Positions 33,556 to 42,398 of a DNA stretch of 64,000 nucleotides are shown one piece after another. This DNA is from Streptomyces tauricus (GTDB taxonomy: Bacteria; Actinomycetota; Actinomycetes; Streptomycetales; Streptomycetaceae), in NCBI RefSeq assembly GCF_014650955.1, contig NZ_BMVY01000017.1, forward strand, positions 62,001 through 126,000. The letters run 5' to 3'. Every line of letters begins with the position of its first letter. The stretch's first letter is position 1. Below the pieces are notes generated by a model. The model did not search any database. It saw only the letters and a program-made list of their open reading frames with translations, and was not told where the DNA came from. A program made the position numbers and the translations under genes.

Positions 33556-34007
33556 CAGGCCGCCCCTCGTACATGCTCCACGACGGGTGCGCCGCGGTCG
33601 GGCAGCAGGACAGCCACGACGTCGATACGGACGCCGCCGGGTGGAGCCCCTCCGTGTTCCTGCAGCCAGCGTTCGGCGAGGCCGCGCAGACGCTGGGCCT
33701 TGACCGGGGTCACGGCGGCCATCGGATGCTCGAAGGACCCCGCACGGCGGGTCTTGACCTCGCAGACGACCAGCGCGTCGCCGTCGCGGGCCACGATGTC
33801 GATCTCGCCGGACCGGCCCGCGCGCCAGTTGCGCTGCAGGACCGTCATGCCGGCCTCGGCCAGCCGTCGCGCGGCCAGGTCCTCGCCGTACTTGCCGAGT
33901 GCGTTGCGCGCCCTGGAAGCCTTGGGCACCTCGGCCGGCCCTGCCGACCCGGATGCCCCTGCTGTCCCGGCTGAGTTCACTGCTTCGGATGCCTTGGACG
34001 TCTTCAT
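33555..34007 (-). CDS. YraN family (UPF0102) endonuclease-fold protein
   Basis: 150 aa. After a 35-residue Ala/Ser/Gly-rich lead, the domain shows ALGKYGEDLAARRLAEAGM, GEIDIVARDGDALVVCEVKTR (the nuclease-fold Glu-Asp/Glu-x-Lys pattern) and FEHPMAAVTPVKAQRLRGLA. The family has a PD-(D/E)xK-like fold, and its role is unclear. It sits in the usual yraN-comM-dprA operon, consistent with DNA processing. Confidence 0.93.
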   Translation of the reverse strand: MKTSKASEAVNSAGTAGASGSAGPAEVPKASRARNALGKYGEDLAARRLAEAGMTVLQRNWRAGRSGEIDIVARDGDALVVCEVKTRRAGSFEHPMAAVTPVKAQRLRGLAERWLQEHGGAPPGGVRIDVVAVLLPDRGAPVVEHVRGAA

Positions 34008-34159
34008 GCCGGCACCACCTCCGGCGCCAACACTGAGCCCATCACGATCCGCTGTTGGATCTTGGTGGACGGCCGCTCGACTGTGGACAACTCAGTCACC
34101 CGTACGAGCGGCCGCCTTGGAACTCCCGGGACCGATCCGACTGTCCCAGCCGTCCCGTC

Positions 34160-34468
34160 CTAGCTGCTCGGCAGTTCGAGATCGCTCTTGTTCAGCTCCT
34201 CGATATTCACGTCCTTGAATGTCAGGACGCGCACCTGCTTCACGAACCGAGCAGGTCGGTACATGTCCCACACCCAGGCATCCGCCATGGACACCTCGAA
34301 AAACACCTCGCCCTGAACCGAGTGGACCTGCATCTCGTAATCGTTGGTGAGGTAGAAGCGCCGTTCGGTCTCGATCACATATTTGAACAGACCGACGACA
34401 TCGCGGTACTCCCGGTAGAGCTTCAGCTCCATCTCGGTCTCGTACTTTTCGAGGTCCTCGGCGCTCAT
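34160..34468 (-). CDS. DUF2469-family protein
   Basis: 102 aa; ATG at 34468. Highly conserved actinobacterial protein: MSAEDLEKYETEMELKLYRE, RDVVGLFKYVIETERRFYLT, and VFFEVSMADAWVWDMYRPAR. Function unknown; nearly always found between the signal peptidase/NUDIX genes and yraN, as here. Confidence 0.94.
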   Translation of the reverse strand: MSAEDLEKYETEMELKLYREYRDVVGLFKYVIETERRFYLTNDYEMQVHSVQGEVFFEVSMADAWVWDMYRPARFVKQVRVLTFKDVNIEELNKSDLELPSS

Positions 34469-34523
34469 GGCATGTTCCCCTTCAGCCGTGCGTCCCCCTA
34501 TTGTGCGTCAGCCCCGCGAACCC

Positions 34524-35147
34524 CTAGACGATTTCCGTGTCGAGGGTCTCGGGCCTGGCCGGGGGCCCTTCGTCGAGCAGCCTGAGCAGCAGCTCGGCGA
34601 GTCTGGTCGGATACACCGTCTCATGTGCCCGGGCAAGTTCCCGGCACGTCCACCAGCGCGCTCCGGCGACACTGCGCCGTTCCAGCTCGGTCAGCCCCGT
34701 GGTCTCGGTCGCCGTCTGCGTCGTACGGCCCAGGAAGTACCACTCGTCCTGGTCCCAGCGACGCCCCGCGAACGGGAACGAACAGGTCCGCCGCCACAGC
34801 ACCGGACCCAGCTCGACCTCGGTGATGCCGGTCTCCTCCGCGAGCTCCCGCAGCGCGGCCTCTTCCCGTGTCTCGTCCCCCTCCACCCCTCCGCCCGGCG
34901 TGAACCACCAGTCGTCCGACGGGTCGTCGGGCTCGTGCCCGTGCAGCAGCAGGATGCGGTCCCGCGGGTCCAGCAGCACCACCCGAGCGACCTTCCGCAG
35001 CTCACCGAGCCCACCGGGCACCGGGAGCGTCCCCTCGTCGAGCCCACCGGGCACCGAGCTGATCTGCTCCCCCGTACCCCGCTCGCCCGTACCCCCCGCT
35101 CCCGTGGCCGCCCGGCCGTCCGTAGGTGAGGACGCGTCAGCCGGCAA
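34524..35147 (-). CDS. NUDIX hydrolase
   Basis: 207 aa from a TTG at 35147 overlapping the sipZ stop by 11 nt; the first 45 residues are low-complexity, and an internal start cannot be excluded. The Nudix box GGGVEGDETREEAALRELAE followed by ETGI is complete (G-x5-E-x7-REUxEExGU). The family hydrolyses nucleoside diphosphates linked to another moiety; substrate not predictable. Co-transcription with sipZ matches the published S. lividans arrangement. Confidence 0.9.
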   Translation of the reverse strand: MPADASSPTDGRAATGAGGTGERGTGEQISSVPGGLDEGTLPVPGGLGELRKVARVVLLDPRDRILLLHGHEPDDPSDDWWFTPGGGVEGDETREEAALRELAEETGITEVELGPVLWRRTCSFPFAGRRWDQDEWYFLGRTTQTATETTGLTELERRSVAGARWWTCRELARAHETVYPTRLAELLLRLLDEGPPARPETLDTEIV

Positions 35148-35883
35148 GGGCCCGCTCCCCCGCCCCCGTACGGCTGCGCCGGCGTGCCGACCGGTTGGCG
35201 ATCGGCCCGTACGCGGCCCCGCCGAGGACGAGTACCGCGCCCGCCACGACCGCTGCGAGGACCAGCCGCAGGGGCCCGGGGTCGGAGATGCCGCCGAGCG
35301 GCTCGAAGCCGGTGGGACGGTCCAGCATGCCGTTCATGGGCCAGGCCACCGCGTCGACGCGCGCGCTCACCGCGCTGCGCGGCACCGTGCCGTTGCCGGC
35401 CTCCGTCAGGTGGGCGGTGGAGTCCAGCGAGCCGCTGCGCTCGTCGCCGAGCAGGAAGAGCCGGTCCTTGGGCACCTCGATGGAGGGGATCGTGGACGAC
35501 TCCGCCGCGCTGCCCTTCGGCAGATAGGGTTCCTCGATCTTCTTGCCGTTGACGGTCAGCTTGTCCTGCGTACAGCAGGCGACCGTGTCCCCGCCGACGG
35601 CGACGACCCGCTTGACCATGGGCATGTTGCCCCAGGTGGCCTGCTTGAAGACGACGACGTCACCGCGCCGCACCTCGGAGCCGTCGATCCGCTCGGCGAG
35701 CACCCGGTCGCCGCTCGCGATGGTCGGCGCCATCGAGTCGGTCGGCACGGTGTACGGCTGGTAGACGACCGCTCCCCAGGCGAACCCACCGAGGAAGAGC
35801 ACACAGCCGAGGGCCACGGCCAGCCCCGACAGCTTGCTGCCGAGCCGTCCGTGGCCCTCGTCCGTACGACGTGTCCCGCTCAT
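35137..35883 (-). CDS. sipZ: Type I signal peptidase (SipZ position)
   Basis: 248 aa from the ATG at 35883. N-terminal TM (LSGLAVALGCVLFLGGFAWG), the catalytic Ser in YTVPTDSMAPTI, the general-base Lys in MVKRVVAVGGD, the box LFLLGDERSGSLDST, and a C-terminal TM (LRLVLAAVVAGAVLVLGG). Last of four tandem paralogues; in S. lividans sipZ begins a separate transcript with the following genes. The order-based name is inferred. Confidence 0.9.
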   Translation of the reverse strand: MSGTRRTDEGHGRLGSKLSGLAVALGCVLFLGGFAWGAVVYQPYTVPTDSMAPTIASGDRVLAERIDGSEVRRGDVVVFKQATWGNMPMVKRVVAVGGDTVACCTQDKLTVNGKKIEEPYLPKGSAAESSTIPSIEVPKDRLFLLGDERSGSLDSTAHLTEAGNGTVPRSAVSARVDAVAWPMNGMLDRPTGFEPLGGISDPGPLRLVLAAVVAGAVLVLGGAAYGPIANRSARRRSRTGAGERALAG

Positions 35884-35960
35884 CCCAGTGCTCCCCAACT
35901 CGGAGAATCGACCTCGCGGCCCGGCTCGGGCCACGGAAGATCGGCGTCTGGGACGGCACC

Positions 35961-36917
35961 CTACCCGGCGGTACGCGACCCAGAAACCCTGGTGTTCCCG
36001 ACGGTAAGGCGACGCCTGCGCCACAGCACCAGCGGCAGCGCGCCCGCGAGCCCGAGCGCACCCGGGGCGGCGGCGCTCAGGTTCTGGTCGAAGGTGTCCG
36101 GCACCGGAAGCGTCGACCAGCGGGTGGGCGGCCAGGCGACGACGATCGCGCGGCCCACCACGTTGTCCACGGGTACGAAGCCCTTGTGCTTGTCCTGCTG
36201 GTGGTAGCGGGAGTCCAGCGAGTTCTGCCGGTGGTCACCCATGACCCAGATTTTGCCTTCGGGAACCTTCACCTTGAACTGGCCGCCGGCGTCGTCCATG
36301 GTGCAGGGGGTGTTGCCCGGGTACACGTAGGAAGCCTCGTTCAGCGCCTTGCCGTTGACCTTCAGCGGACCGGTGCCCTTGCACTCGATGGTGTCGCCTG
36401 CGACTCCGACGACGCGCTTGATGAGGTCTTTCTCCTCGGAGGAGGGCATCAGGCCGATCCAGCTGAGGGCTGTCTGGATCGCGTTCGGGTTGGGCGTCGG
36501 CTCGCCGGCCAGCCACTTGTCGGGGTCGTGGAAGACGACGACCTCGCCGCGCTCGGGCTCCGAGCCGAACCACGGGGTCAGCTTGTCGACGAGGACGCGG
36601 TCACCCTGCTGGAGGGTGTTCTGCATCGAGTCCGAGGGGATCGAGAACGCCTGCACCAGGAAGGACTTGATCAGCAGCGCGAGAACCAGCGCGATGCCGA
36701 TGAGCAGGGGAAGTTCTTTCCAGAAGGACCGCGGCTTCTTCGGCGCAGGGGCGGTCCCGTCGAGGTTCCGCTCGTCCCCGCCGTCGTCACCGGAGGCGTC
36801 TCCGGGGGCCACGGCGTCCTCGCCGGCCGGCGGGACCGACTCTTCGGATCGTCCCGGTCGTTCCTCGGGCCCCTCGTGTCCGGATCGTGCGCCGACCGCC
36901 AAATCCCCCACATCCAC
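35961..36917 (-). CDS. sipY: Type I signal peptidase (SipY position)
   Basis: 318 aa; the GTG start at 36917 has GGAG upstream. A long acidic cytosolic N-terminus (about 60 aa) is followed by a TM (LPLLIGIALVLALLIKSFLV), catalytic Ser in SIPSDSMQNTL, Lys in LIKRVVGVAGD, and WVMGDHRQNSLDSRYH. A C-terminal TM ends in RRRR, the unusual second anchor of Streptomyces Sip proteins. Its first 131 nt overlap the 3' end of the upstream sip gene in another frame. Confidence 0.9.
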   Translation of the reverse strand: MDVGDLAVGARSGHEGPEERPGRSEESVPPAGEDAVAPGDASGDDGGDERNLDGTAPAPKKPRSFWKELPLLIGIALVLALLIKSFLVQAFSIPSDSMQNTLQQGDRVLVDKLTPWFGSEPERGEVVVFHDPDKWLAGEPTPNPNAIQTALSWIGLMPSSEEKDLIKRVVGVAGDTIECKGTGPLKVNGKALNEASYVYPGNTPCTMDDAGGQFKVKVPEGKIWVMGDHRQNSLDSRYHQQDKHKGFVPVDNVVGRAIVVAWPPTRWSTLPVPDTFDQNLSAAAPGALGLAGALPLVLWRRRRLTVGNTRVSGSRTAG

Positions 36918-37881
36918 TCCTCACTCCGTGCCGCCGCCCGCGCCGGATACGACGCAGGCCCACCACTCCCATAACGAGCGGGAGTTCCGCAGGGGTCGGG
37001 AGCGGGATCAATCCATATCGATCCGCGGTGGCCACCCTATGCGACGTGTCGAGTGCGGTGGTCGCTCCGCCGGCGACCTCGGGCACGGACGCGTAGGTGT
37101 CGGGTTCCTTGAGCTGCGTCCAGTGACCGATGGGCCAGGCGATGACCATCGCACGGCCCACGACGTCCTCGGAGATGGTGCCGTTGTACTTCTCGGTGCG
37201 GTGGAAGCGTGAGTCGGCGGAGTTGGACCGGTGGTCACCCATCACCCACAGGCGCCCCGCCGGCACCTTGACCTCGAAGACCAGCGAGGAGGGTTTGTCG
37301 CCGGGGTTGATGTAGGGCTCGTCGAGCGGCATTCCGTTGACGGTGACGCGGCCCTGGGCGTCGCAGCACTTGACGGTGTCGCCGCCGACCGCGACGACCC
37401 GCTTGATGAGGTCCCGGTCGTTGTCGGAGGGCAGCAGGCCGATGAAGGTCAGCGCCTCCTTGACCTGCTTGACGACGATGGGGTCTTCCTTCTTCGCCGT
37501 CGGCTGTTCGTCCTCCAGCCATCCGCCGGGGTCCTTGAACACGACGACGTCACCGCGCTCGGGCTTCGACCCGAACCACGGGGTCAGCTTGTCGACCAGG
37601 ACACGGTCGCCGATCCGGATCGTCTGCTCCATGGAGCCCGACGGGATCACGAAGGCCTGGACGAGGAACGTCTTCAGGACGAGCGCGATGAGCAGCGCGA
37701 CGCCGATCAGAAGCGGTATTTCCTTGATCGCGGAGCGCTGCCTGCGCCGCTTGACCCGCCGGGCCAGCTTGCGCCGGTCGGCGCGGCCGGGCATCACGGG
37801 GCCGCCCGTGCGCCGGGAGCCCGTGGGCAGGAGGTCCTCGGCGGCACTGTGGGTGCCGCGGGGCTTGCCGCGGTTACCCAT
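36787..37881 (-). CDS. sipX: Type I signal peptidase (SipX position) with long C-terminal extension
   Basis: 364 aa from the ATG at 37881. TM (IPLLIGVALLIALVLKTFLV), catalytic Ser in VIPSGSMEQTI, Lys in LIKRVVAVGGD, then WVMGDHRSNSADSRFH. A C-terminal TM-like segment (LPTPAELPLVMGVVGLRRI) would normally be near the end. Here the frame continues 60 residues as an Arg/Gly-rich tail, overlapping the next gene by 131 nt. Either the stop codon was lost or the tail is real. Core enzyme assignment is secure. Confidence 0.88.
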   Translation of the reverse strand: MGNRGKPRGTHSAAEDLLPTGSRRTGGPVMPGRADRRKLARRVKRRRQRSAIKEIPLLIGVALLIALVLKTFLVQAFVIPSGSMEQTIRIGDRVLVDKLTPWFGSKPERGDVVVFKDPGGWLEDEQPTAKKEDPIVVKQVKEALTFIGLLPSDNDRDLIKRVVAVGGDTVKCCDAQGRVTVNGMPLDEPYINPGDKPSSLVFEVKVPAGRLWVMGDHRSNSADSRFHRTEKYNGTISEDVVGRAMVIAWPIGHWTQLKEPDTYASVPEVAGGATTALDTSHRVATADRYGLIPLPTPAELPLVMGVVGLRRIRRGRRHGVRSGCGGFGGRRTIRTRGARGTTGTIRRVGPAGRRGRRGPRRRLR

Positions 37882-38704
37882 GGACACCGTCCACGGTTTT
37901 CCGCCCGTTGGTCGCCGTCTGGCGCCCGGGTACGGGTTCGTCGCGGCGCGCCTGCCCGGGCAGGCCCGTGAGCGCCGGGAGGGGCGCGGGAAGGAGCGGG
38001 CCCGCGGCGGCGGGCACGCGCGCGTAGCCGTCGGCCCGTTCGATACCGGTCCAGTGGCCGAGCGGCCAGGCGATCCAGTCGGCTCTGCCGATCACGTCGT
38101 CGACGGGGATCATGCCGCCGCCCGGGGAGCCGAGGTGGTCACGGGAGTCGCTGGAGTCGCCGCGGTGGTCACCCAGGACGAAGAGGGTGCCCTCGGGGAC
38201 GGCCACGTCGAAGCGCACTTCGGACGGCTCGTTCCCCGGGTACAGAAACGTCGACTCGTCGACCGAGCGGCCGTTCACCTCGATCCTCCCCTGCCTGTCG
38301 CAGCAGACCACATGGTCTCCCCCCACGCCGACCACACGTTTGATGTAGTCGGCGTCGCCGAAGTAACCGGTGCCGTCGAACACGACGACGTCACCGCGCC
38401 TCGGCTCAGCACCGAAACGGTACGCCAACTTATTTACGAGAACGCGGTCCCCGATCCTCAATCCGGGCTCCATCGAGCCACTGGGAATTTGGAACGGCTG
38501 GATCACGAACCGGGTGAGCAGCAGCAGGGAGAAGAGGCAGAACAGCACGGTCAGGGTGATCCGTCCGCCCGGCAGCCAGTCGGCGGCCCGGGCCACCAAC
38601 GCGAAACGCGACCGTCCCTCCGCCCCCTGTGTGTCCGAGATCTCCTCGGATACGACGGGGTGGGAGGAGCGGTCGCGCTCCGTGTGCTGTGCTTCGGCGT
38701 CCAT
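37874..38704 (-). CDS. sipW: Type I signal peptidase (SipW position)
   Basis: 276 aa; ATG at 38704. TM (GRITLTVLFCLFSLLLLTRF), catalytic Ser in QIPSGSMEPGL, Lys in YIKRVVGVGGD, and LFVLGDHRGDSSDSRDH. Unlike the other three it has no C-terminal membrane anchor, as reported for SipW of S. lividans. First gene of the four, overlapping the next start by 8 nt. Confidence 0.9.
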   Translation of the reverse strand: MDAEAQHTERDRSSHPVVSEEISDTQGAEGRSRFALVARAADWLPGGRITLTVLFCLFSLLLLTRFVIQPFQIPSGSMEPGLRIGDRVLVNKLAYRFGAEPRRGDVVVFDGTGYFGDADYIKRVVGVGGDHVVCCDRQGRIEVNGRSVDESTFLYPGNEPSEVRFDVAVPEGTLFVLGDHRGDSSDSRDHLGSPGGGMIPVDDVIGRADWIAWPLGHWTGIERADGYARVPAAAGPLLPAPLPALTGLPGQARRDEPVPGRQTATNGRKTVDGVHG

Positions 38705-38749
38705 GTGGGCCAGATGCTATCCGGCCCTCATGAGGGACCCGGCGCTAGC

Positions 38750-39100
38750 TCAGTTGTCGCGCTTCTCCTTGATCTTCGCGGCCTTGCCGCGCAGCTCACG
38801 GAGGTAGTAGAGCTTGGCGCGGCGGACGGCGCCGCGGCTGACGAGCTCGATCTTCTCGACGATCGGGGTGTGCACGGGGAAGGTGCGCTCGACGCCGACG
38901 GAGAAGGAGACCTTGCGGACCGTGAAGGTCTCACGGACACCGGCGCCCTGGCGGCGGATGACTACACCCTTGAACTGCTGCACACGGGAGCGGTTGCCCT
39001 CGATGACGCGCACGTGGACGTTGACGGTGTCACCCGGGCGGAAGGCCGGGACGTCGCTGCGCAGCGACGCGGAGTCGACGGACGCGAGCAGGTTGGACAT
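38750..39100 (-). CDS. rplS: 50S ribosomal protein L19
   Basis: 116 aa, the normal L19 length, from the ATG at 39100. It contains FRPGDTVNVHVRVIEGNRSR, VQQFKGVVIRRQGAGVRETF and the C-terminal RRAKLYYLRELRGKAAKIKE. L19 forms an intersubunit bridge. Classic rpsP-rimM-trmD-rplS order. Confidence 0.97.
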   Translation of the reverse strand: MSNLLASVDSASLRSDVPAFRPGDTVNVHVRVIEGNRSRVQQFKGVVIRRQGAGVRETFTVRKVSFSVGVERTFPVHTPIVEKIELVSRGAVRRAKLYYLRELRGKAAKIKEKRDN

Positions 39101-39236
39101 GATCGTCTGCTTTCTTCGCCGATGCCACAGGTCATCGACGGAAGTCGGTGTTTCCAGAAGGTGGGCTGTTCTCGCCGGGGCGGGCGTCATGTCCCCCTGT
39201 GGCAGGGGCGCACGCCGGACGACGTACAGCAGCGGC

Positions 39237-40058
39237 CTATTCTTCCACGGTGTCGGGCCTGCGCCCAAATCGGCCGTCGGGTCCGGGCTGCCAGCCCAGG
39301 ATCGAGAGCATTTCGCGGTCCTTCTTGTCGAAGGCGGCGGGGTCGCAGCGCTCGATGAGGTCCGGCCTGTTGGCGGTCGTGCGCCGCAGCGCCTCGTCCC
39401 GGCGCCAGCGGGCGATCTTGCCGTGGTGGCCGCTGACCAGCACGTCCGGGATCTCCCGGCCGCGCCACTGGGGCGGCTTCGTGTAGACCGGCCCCTCCAG
39501 GAGGTTCGCCATGGCTCCCGGCGCGAACGAGTCGTCCCGGTGCGACTCGGCGTTGCCGAGCACGCCGGGCAGCAGCCGGGCCACGGCCTCCGTGACGACC
39601 AGGACAGCCGCCTCACCGCCGGCCAGCACGTAGTCCCCGATGGAGACCTCGTACACGGGCATACGGGTCGCGTACTCGTCGATGACGCGGCGGTCGATGC
39701 CCTCGTAGCGCGCGGGTGTGAAGACCAGCCAGGGGCGCTCGGAGAGCTCGACGGCGAGTTCCTGGGTGAAGGGACGGCCGCTGGGCGTGGGGACGACCAG
39801 GACGGGCCCCTGGGAACCCGTCTCGTAGCCGTCGGCCAGGACGGAGTCCAGTGCGTCGCCCCAGGGCCCGGTCTTCATGACCATGCCGGGGCCGCCGCCG
39901 TACGGGGTGTCGTCGACCGTGTTGTGCCGGTCGTAGGTCCACTCCCGCAGATCATGCACATGCACCTTCAGCTGTCCACGCGCGCGTGCCTTGCCCACGA
40001 GGGAGACGTTCAGGGGTTCCAGGTACTCGGGGAAGATCGTGAGGACGTCGAGCCGCAT
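39237..40058 (-). CDS. trmD: tRNA (guanine(37)-N(1))-methyltransferase TrmD
   Basis: 273 aa. The N-terminus MRLDVLTIFPEYLEPLNVSL is typical, with the SPOUT trefoil knot signature YEGIDRRVIDEYATR and SIGDYVLAGGEAAVLVV, plus PYGGGPGMVMK. Makes m1G37 to prevent +1 frameshifting. The ATG overlaps the rimM stop (ATGA). Confidence 0.97.
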   Translation of the reverse strand: MRLDVLTIFPEYLEPLNVSLVGKARARGQLKVHVHDLREWTYDRHNTVDDTPYGGGPGMVMKTGPWGDALDSVLADGYETGSQGPVLVVPTPSGRPFTQELAVELSERPWLVFTPARYEGIDRRVIDEYATRMPVYEVSIGDYVLAGGEAAVLVVTEAVARLLPGVLGNAESHRDDSFAPGAMANLLEGPVYTKPPQWRGREIPDVLVSGHHGKIARWRRDEALRRTTANRPDLIERCDPAAFDKKDREMLSILGWQPGPDGRFGRRPDTVEE

Positions 40059-40693
40059 CAGGCGTCGGCTCCCGCAACGCCGCCCGCGCCGGAGCCGGTG
40101 TCCTTGTCCCTGCCGGTATCCGCGTCCCCGTCGGGTTCCGCGTCCCCGTCCGTTTCCGTGTCCCTGGAGGAGGCGATCTCCGCGCGGTCGTCGATCAGCC
40201 CGGGCGGCGGGTCGATGACGGCGCGCTGCTTCTCCAGGTCGATCTCGACGACGATCTCCTCGACGAAGGGGATCAGCACCTCGGTCCCGTCCGGCCGCTC
40301 GACCACGAAGAGGTCCTGGGAGGGCAGATGCGAGATCTCGGTGAGCCGTCCGACCTCGGTGCCGTCCTTCAGGACGACGTCCAGGTCCATGAGCTGGTGG
40401 TCGTAGTACTCGTCCGGGTCCTCGGGCGTCACGTCCGGGTCGACCTCGGCGATGAGGAGGGTGTTGCGCAGCGCCTCGGCGCCGTTGCGGTCGCGTACTC
40501 CCGCGAACCGCAGCAGGAGGCGGCCGCTGTGCACCCGCCCCGTCTCGATGGTCAGCGGACCGGCCGAGGCGGGGTCCGTGGCCAGGACGGCACCGGGCGC
40601 GAGCCGCAGCTCCGGCTCGTCGGTACGTACCTCGACGGTGACCTCGCCCTTGATGCCATGGGCGCGGCCCACCCGCGCGACTACCAGCTGCAC
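40058..40693 (-). CDS. rimM: Ribosome maturation factor RimM
   Basis: 211 aa from the GTG at 40693, chosen because AGGAG lies 8 nt upstream and VQLVVARVGRAHGIKGE is the conserved RimM beginning. A PRC-barrel domain follows (DPDEYYDHQLMDLDVVLKDG, FVVERPDGTEVLIPFVEEIV). The last 40 residues are a repetitive Asp/Gly/Thr-rich tail. RimM assists 30S head assembly around S19. Confidence 0.95.
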   Translation of the reverse strand: MQLVVARVGRAHGIKGEVTVEVRTDEPELRLAPGAVLATDPASAGPLTIETGRVHSGRLLLRFAGVRDRNGAEALRNTLLIAEVDPDVTPEDPDEYYDHQLMDLDVVLKDGTEVGRLTEISHLPSQDLFVVERPDGTEVLIPFVEEIVVEIDLEKQRAVIDPPPGLIDDRAEIASSRDTETDGDAEPDGDADTGRDKDTGSGAGGVAGADA

Positions 40694-40797
40694 TTGCTTG
40701 ATCTCCTGTCGTGTGTCCACGGTTCTACCGCGTGGACGACTACGGGCCGGGGACGGCCCTGAGGCCCTCCCCGGCCCGAGCCGGTGCTGCGTGTGCG

Positions 40798-41037
40798 TCA
40801 GCGGACGTGATCCACGTCGACGAGGTCGACGCGGACACCACGGCCGCCGATGGCGCCTACGACGGTACGCAGGGCGCGCGCGGTGCGGCCGTTGCGGCCG
40901 ATCACCTTCCCGAGGTCGTCGGGGTGAACCCTGACCTCCAGAACGCGCCCGCGGCGCAGGTCGCGCGAGGCGACCTGCACGTCGTCCGGGTTGTCGACAA
41001 TGCCCTTCACGAGGTGCTCAAGAGCCTCCTCAAGCAT
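40798..41037 (-). CDS. khpA: KH-domain RNA-binding protein
   Basis: 79 aa; a single KH domain with the GxxG-type loop in LGKVIGRNGRTARALRTVV. Small KH proteins between rpsP and rimM are conserved in Gram-positives and act as RNA-binding partners in cell growth control. ATG at 41037, 3 nt from the rpsP stop. Confidence 0.95.
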   Translation of the reverse strand: MLEEALEHLVKGIVDNPDDVQVASRDLRRGRVLEVRVHPDDLGKVIGRNGRTARALRTVVGAIGGRGVRVDLVDVDHVR

Positions 41038-41039
41038 GC

Positions 41040-41459
41040 TCAGGCCTCGGTCGACGCGGACTCGGCGGCAGCCTCGTCCTTCTTCTCAGCCTTCTTCTTC
41101 TGCGTGATGGCCTCGCCCTTGCTGTCGTCGTCGCCGCCCAGGGCGTCGAACAACGGGCGCGCGGCCTTCGGCTCGGCGACGAGGAGCGGCGCCGGGGCCG
41201 GCAGGCCCTTGTGCTTCTGCCAGTCGCCGGTCAGCTTGAGAATGGCGAGCACGGGCTCGGTCGGCTGCGCGCCGACACCCAGCCAGTACTGCGCACGCTC
41301 GGAGTCGACCTCGATGCGCGACGGGTTCTGCACCGGGTGGTACAGGCCGATCTCCTCGATGGCCCTGCCGTCACGGCGGGTACGGGAGTCGGCGACGACG
41401 ATGCGGTAGTGAGGCGCGCGGATCTTGCCGAGACGCTTCAACTTGATCTTGACTGCCAC
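41040..41459 (-). CDS. rpsP: 30S ribosomal protein S16
   Basis: 139 aa; the GTG at 41459 has AGGAG upstream. The S16 core (1-85) reads VAVKIKLKRLGKIRAPHYRI and RAIEEIGLYHPVQNPS; a 50-residue Lys/Ala/Glu-rich tail follows, as in other streptomycetes. Heads the rpsP-khpA-rimM-trmD-rplS group. Confidence 0.96.
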   Translation of the reverse strand: MAVKIKLKRLGKIRAPHYRIVVADSRTRRDGRAIEEIGLYHPVQNPSRIEVDSERAQYWLGVGAQPTEPVLAILKLTGDWQKHKGLPAPAPLLVAEPKAARPLFDALGGDDDSKGEAITQKKKAEKKDEAAAESASTEA

Positions 41460-41801
41460 GGAAGTGGTGTCTCCTGGTCTTGACGGGGTTGGGCACGGCG
41501 AGATTGCCGCGTGGGGTTGCGGTACCCGAGTGCCCGATGGACGCGTCAGCCGGAGGAGAGAGGGGTCCTGTGCGGCTGCGAGTACAGCTGACCATTCTGC
41601 CACACCCACAAGGGCCCCTCGACCCGGGCGGTCCGGGGCGGCGCCGGGCCGCCCCGCGATACCGCCGGGGCCTGTCACCGGGCCCGTACGGGTGTCGCCG
41701 TCGAGGTGGGCCATCGCGCGAACCGGCACCCACGAAGTGCCGCCGCGCTCTCCCGCACCACCCCGGCGGGACGACGGCCCGCCGCTGCGTCAGCCGTCCG
41801 C

Positions 41802-42398
41802 TCAGCCCGCTGCCGCGCCGACCACCTCCGGGATGCGGAACGGCTTCCCGCACCCTCCGCACACGATCGGCGCCTGCGCGAGGACCGACGGGACGACGCG
41901 GACGTTACGTCCGCAGTCGCAGACCGCCTTCACCCGCACGCCCCCTCCGGAGGAGCCGTGCCGGGCGGCCGGGCCCCGGAAGCTGCGGGCCGTGTCGGCG
42001 GCGGTCGCAACCGTGTGCGCCTTGAGGGCGCGCTGCAGCCGCTCGATCGTCGGGCGGTAGCGCCGCTTCGCCTCGGGGTTGAGCGTGACCAGGGAGAAGC
42101 CGCTGCTGGGATGCGGTTCCTCGGGGTGGTCCAGGCCCAACTCCTCGGCGATCGCGAGGAATCTGCGGTTGTGGTACCGGCCGGCGCGGGAGGTGTCACG
42201 GACACCTCGGGCGGCGGCGATGCCGTGGACTGCCTCGTGAAGCAGTCGTTCGAAGGAGAGTTCGTGTCCGCAGGCGGACGACGACTCCCCGATCAGGGAC
42301 TCTGGCGCGGCAAGATCGGGCAGCTCGGGGTGGTGCCGCTGAATGTCGGCCCACGCCCCTGCCAGCTCTGCGGCGAGAACAGGTGGTGTCGTGCTCAC
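41802..42398 (-). CDS. SprT-like zincin with C-terminal zinc ribbon (putative)
   Basis: 198 aa, GTG start. A central HEAVH motif in SFERLLHEAVHGIAAARG is followed by a second conserved stretch, GRYHNRRFLAIAEELGL. The C-terminus carries CDCGRNVRV and CGGCGKPF, a four-Cys zinc ribbon. The combination resembles SprT-like metallopeptidases, but I cannot name a characterised homologue and the substrate is unknown. It lies alone between rpsP and an unexplained gap. Confidence 0.75.
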   Translation of the reverse strand: MSTTPPVLAAELAGAWADIQRHHPELPDLAAPESLIGESSSACGHELSFERLLHEAVHGIAAARGVRDTSRAGRYHNRRFLAIAEELGLDHPEEPHPSSGFSLVTLNPEAKRRYRPTIERLQRALKAHTVATAADTARSFRGPAARHGSSGGGVRVKAVCDCGRNVRVVPSVLAQAPIVCGGCGKPFRIPEVVGAAAG

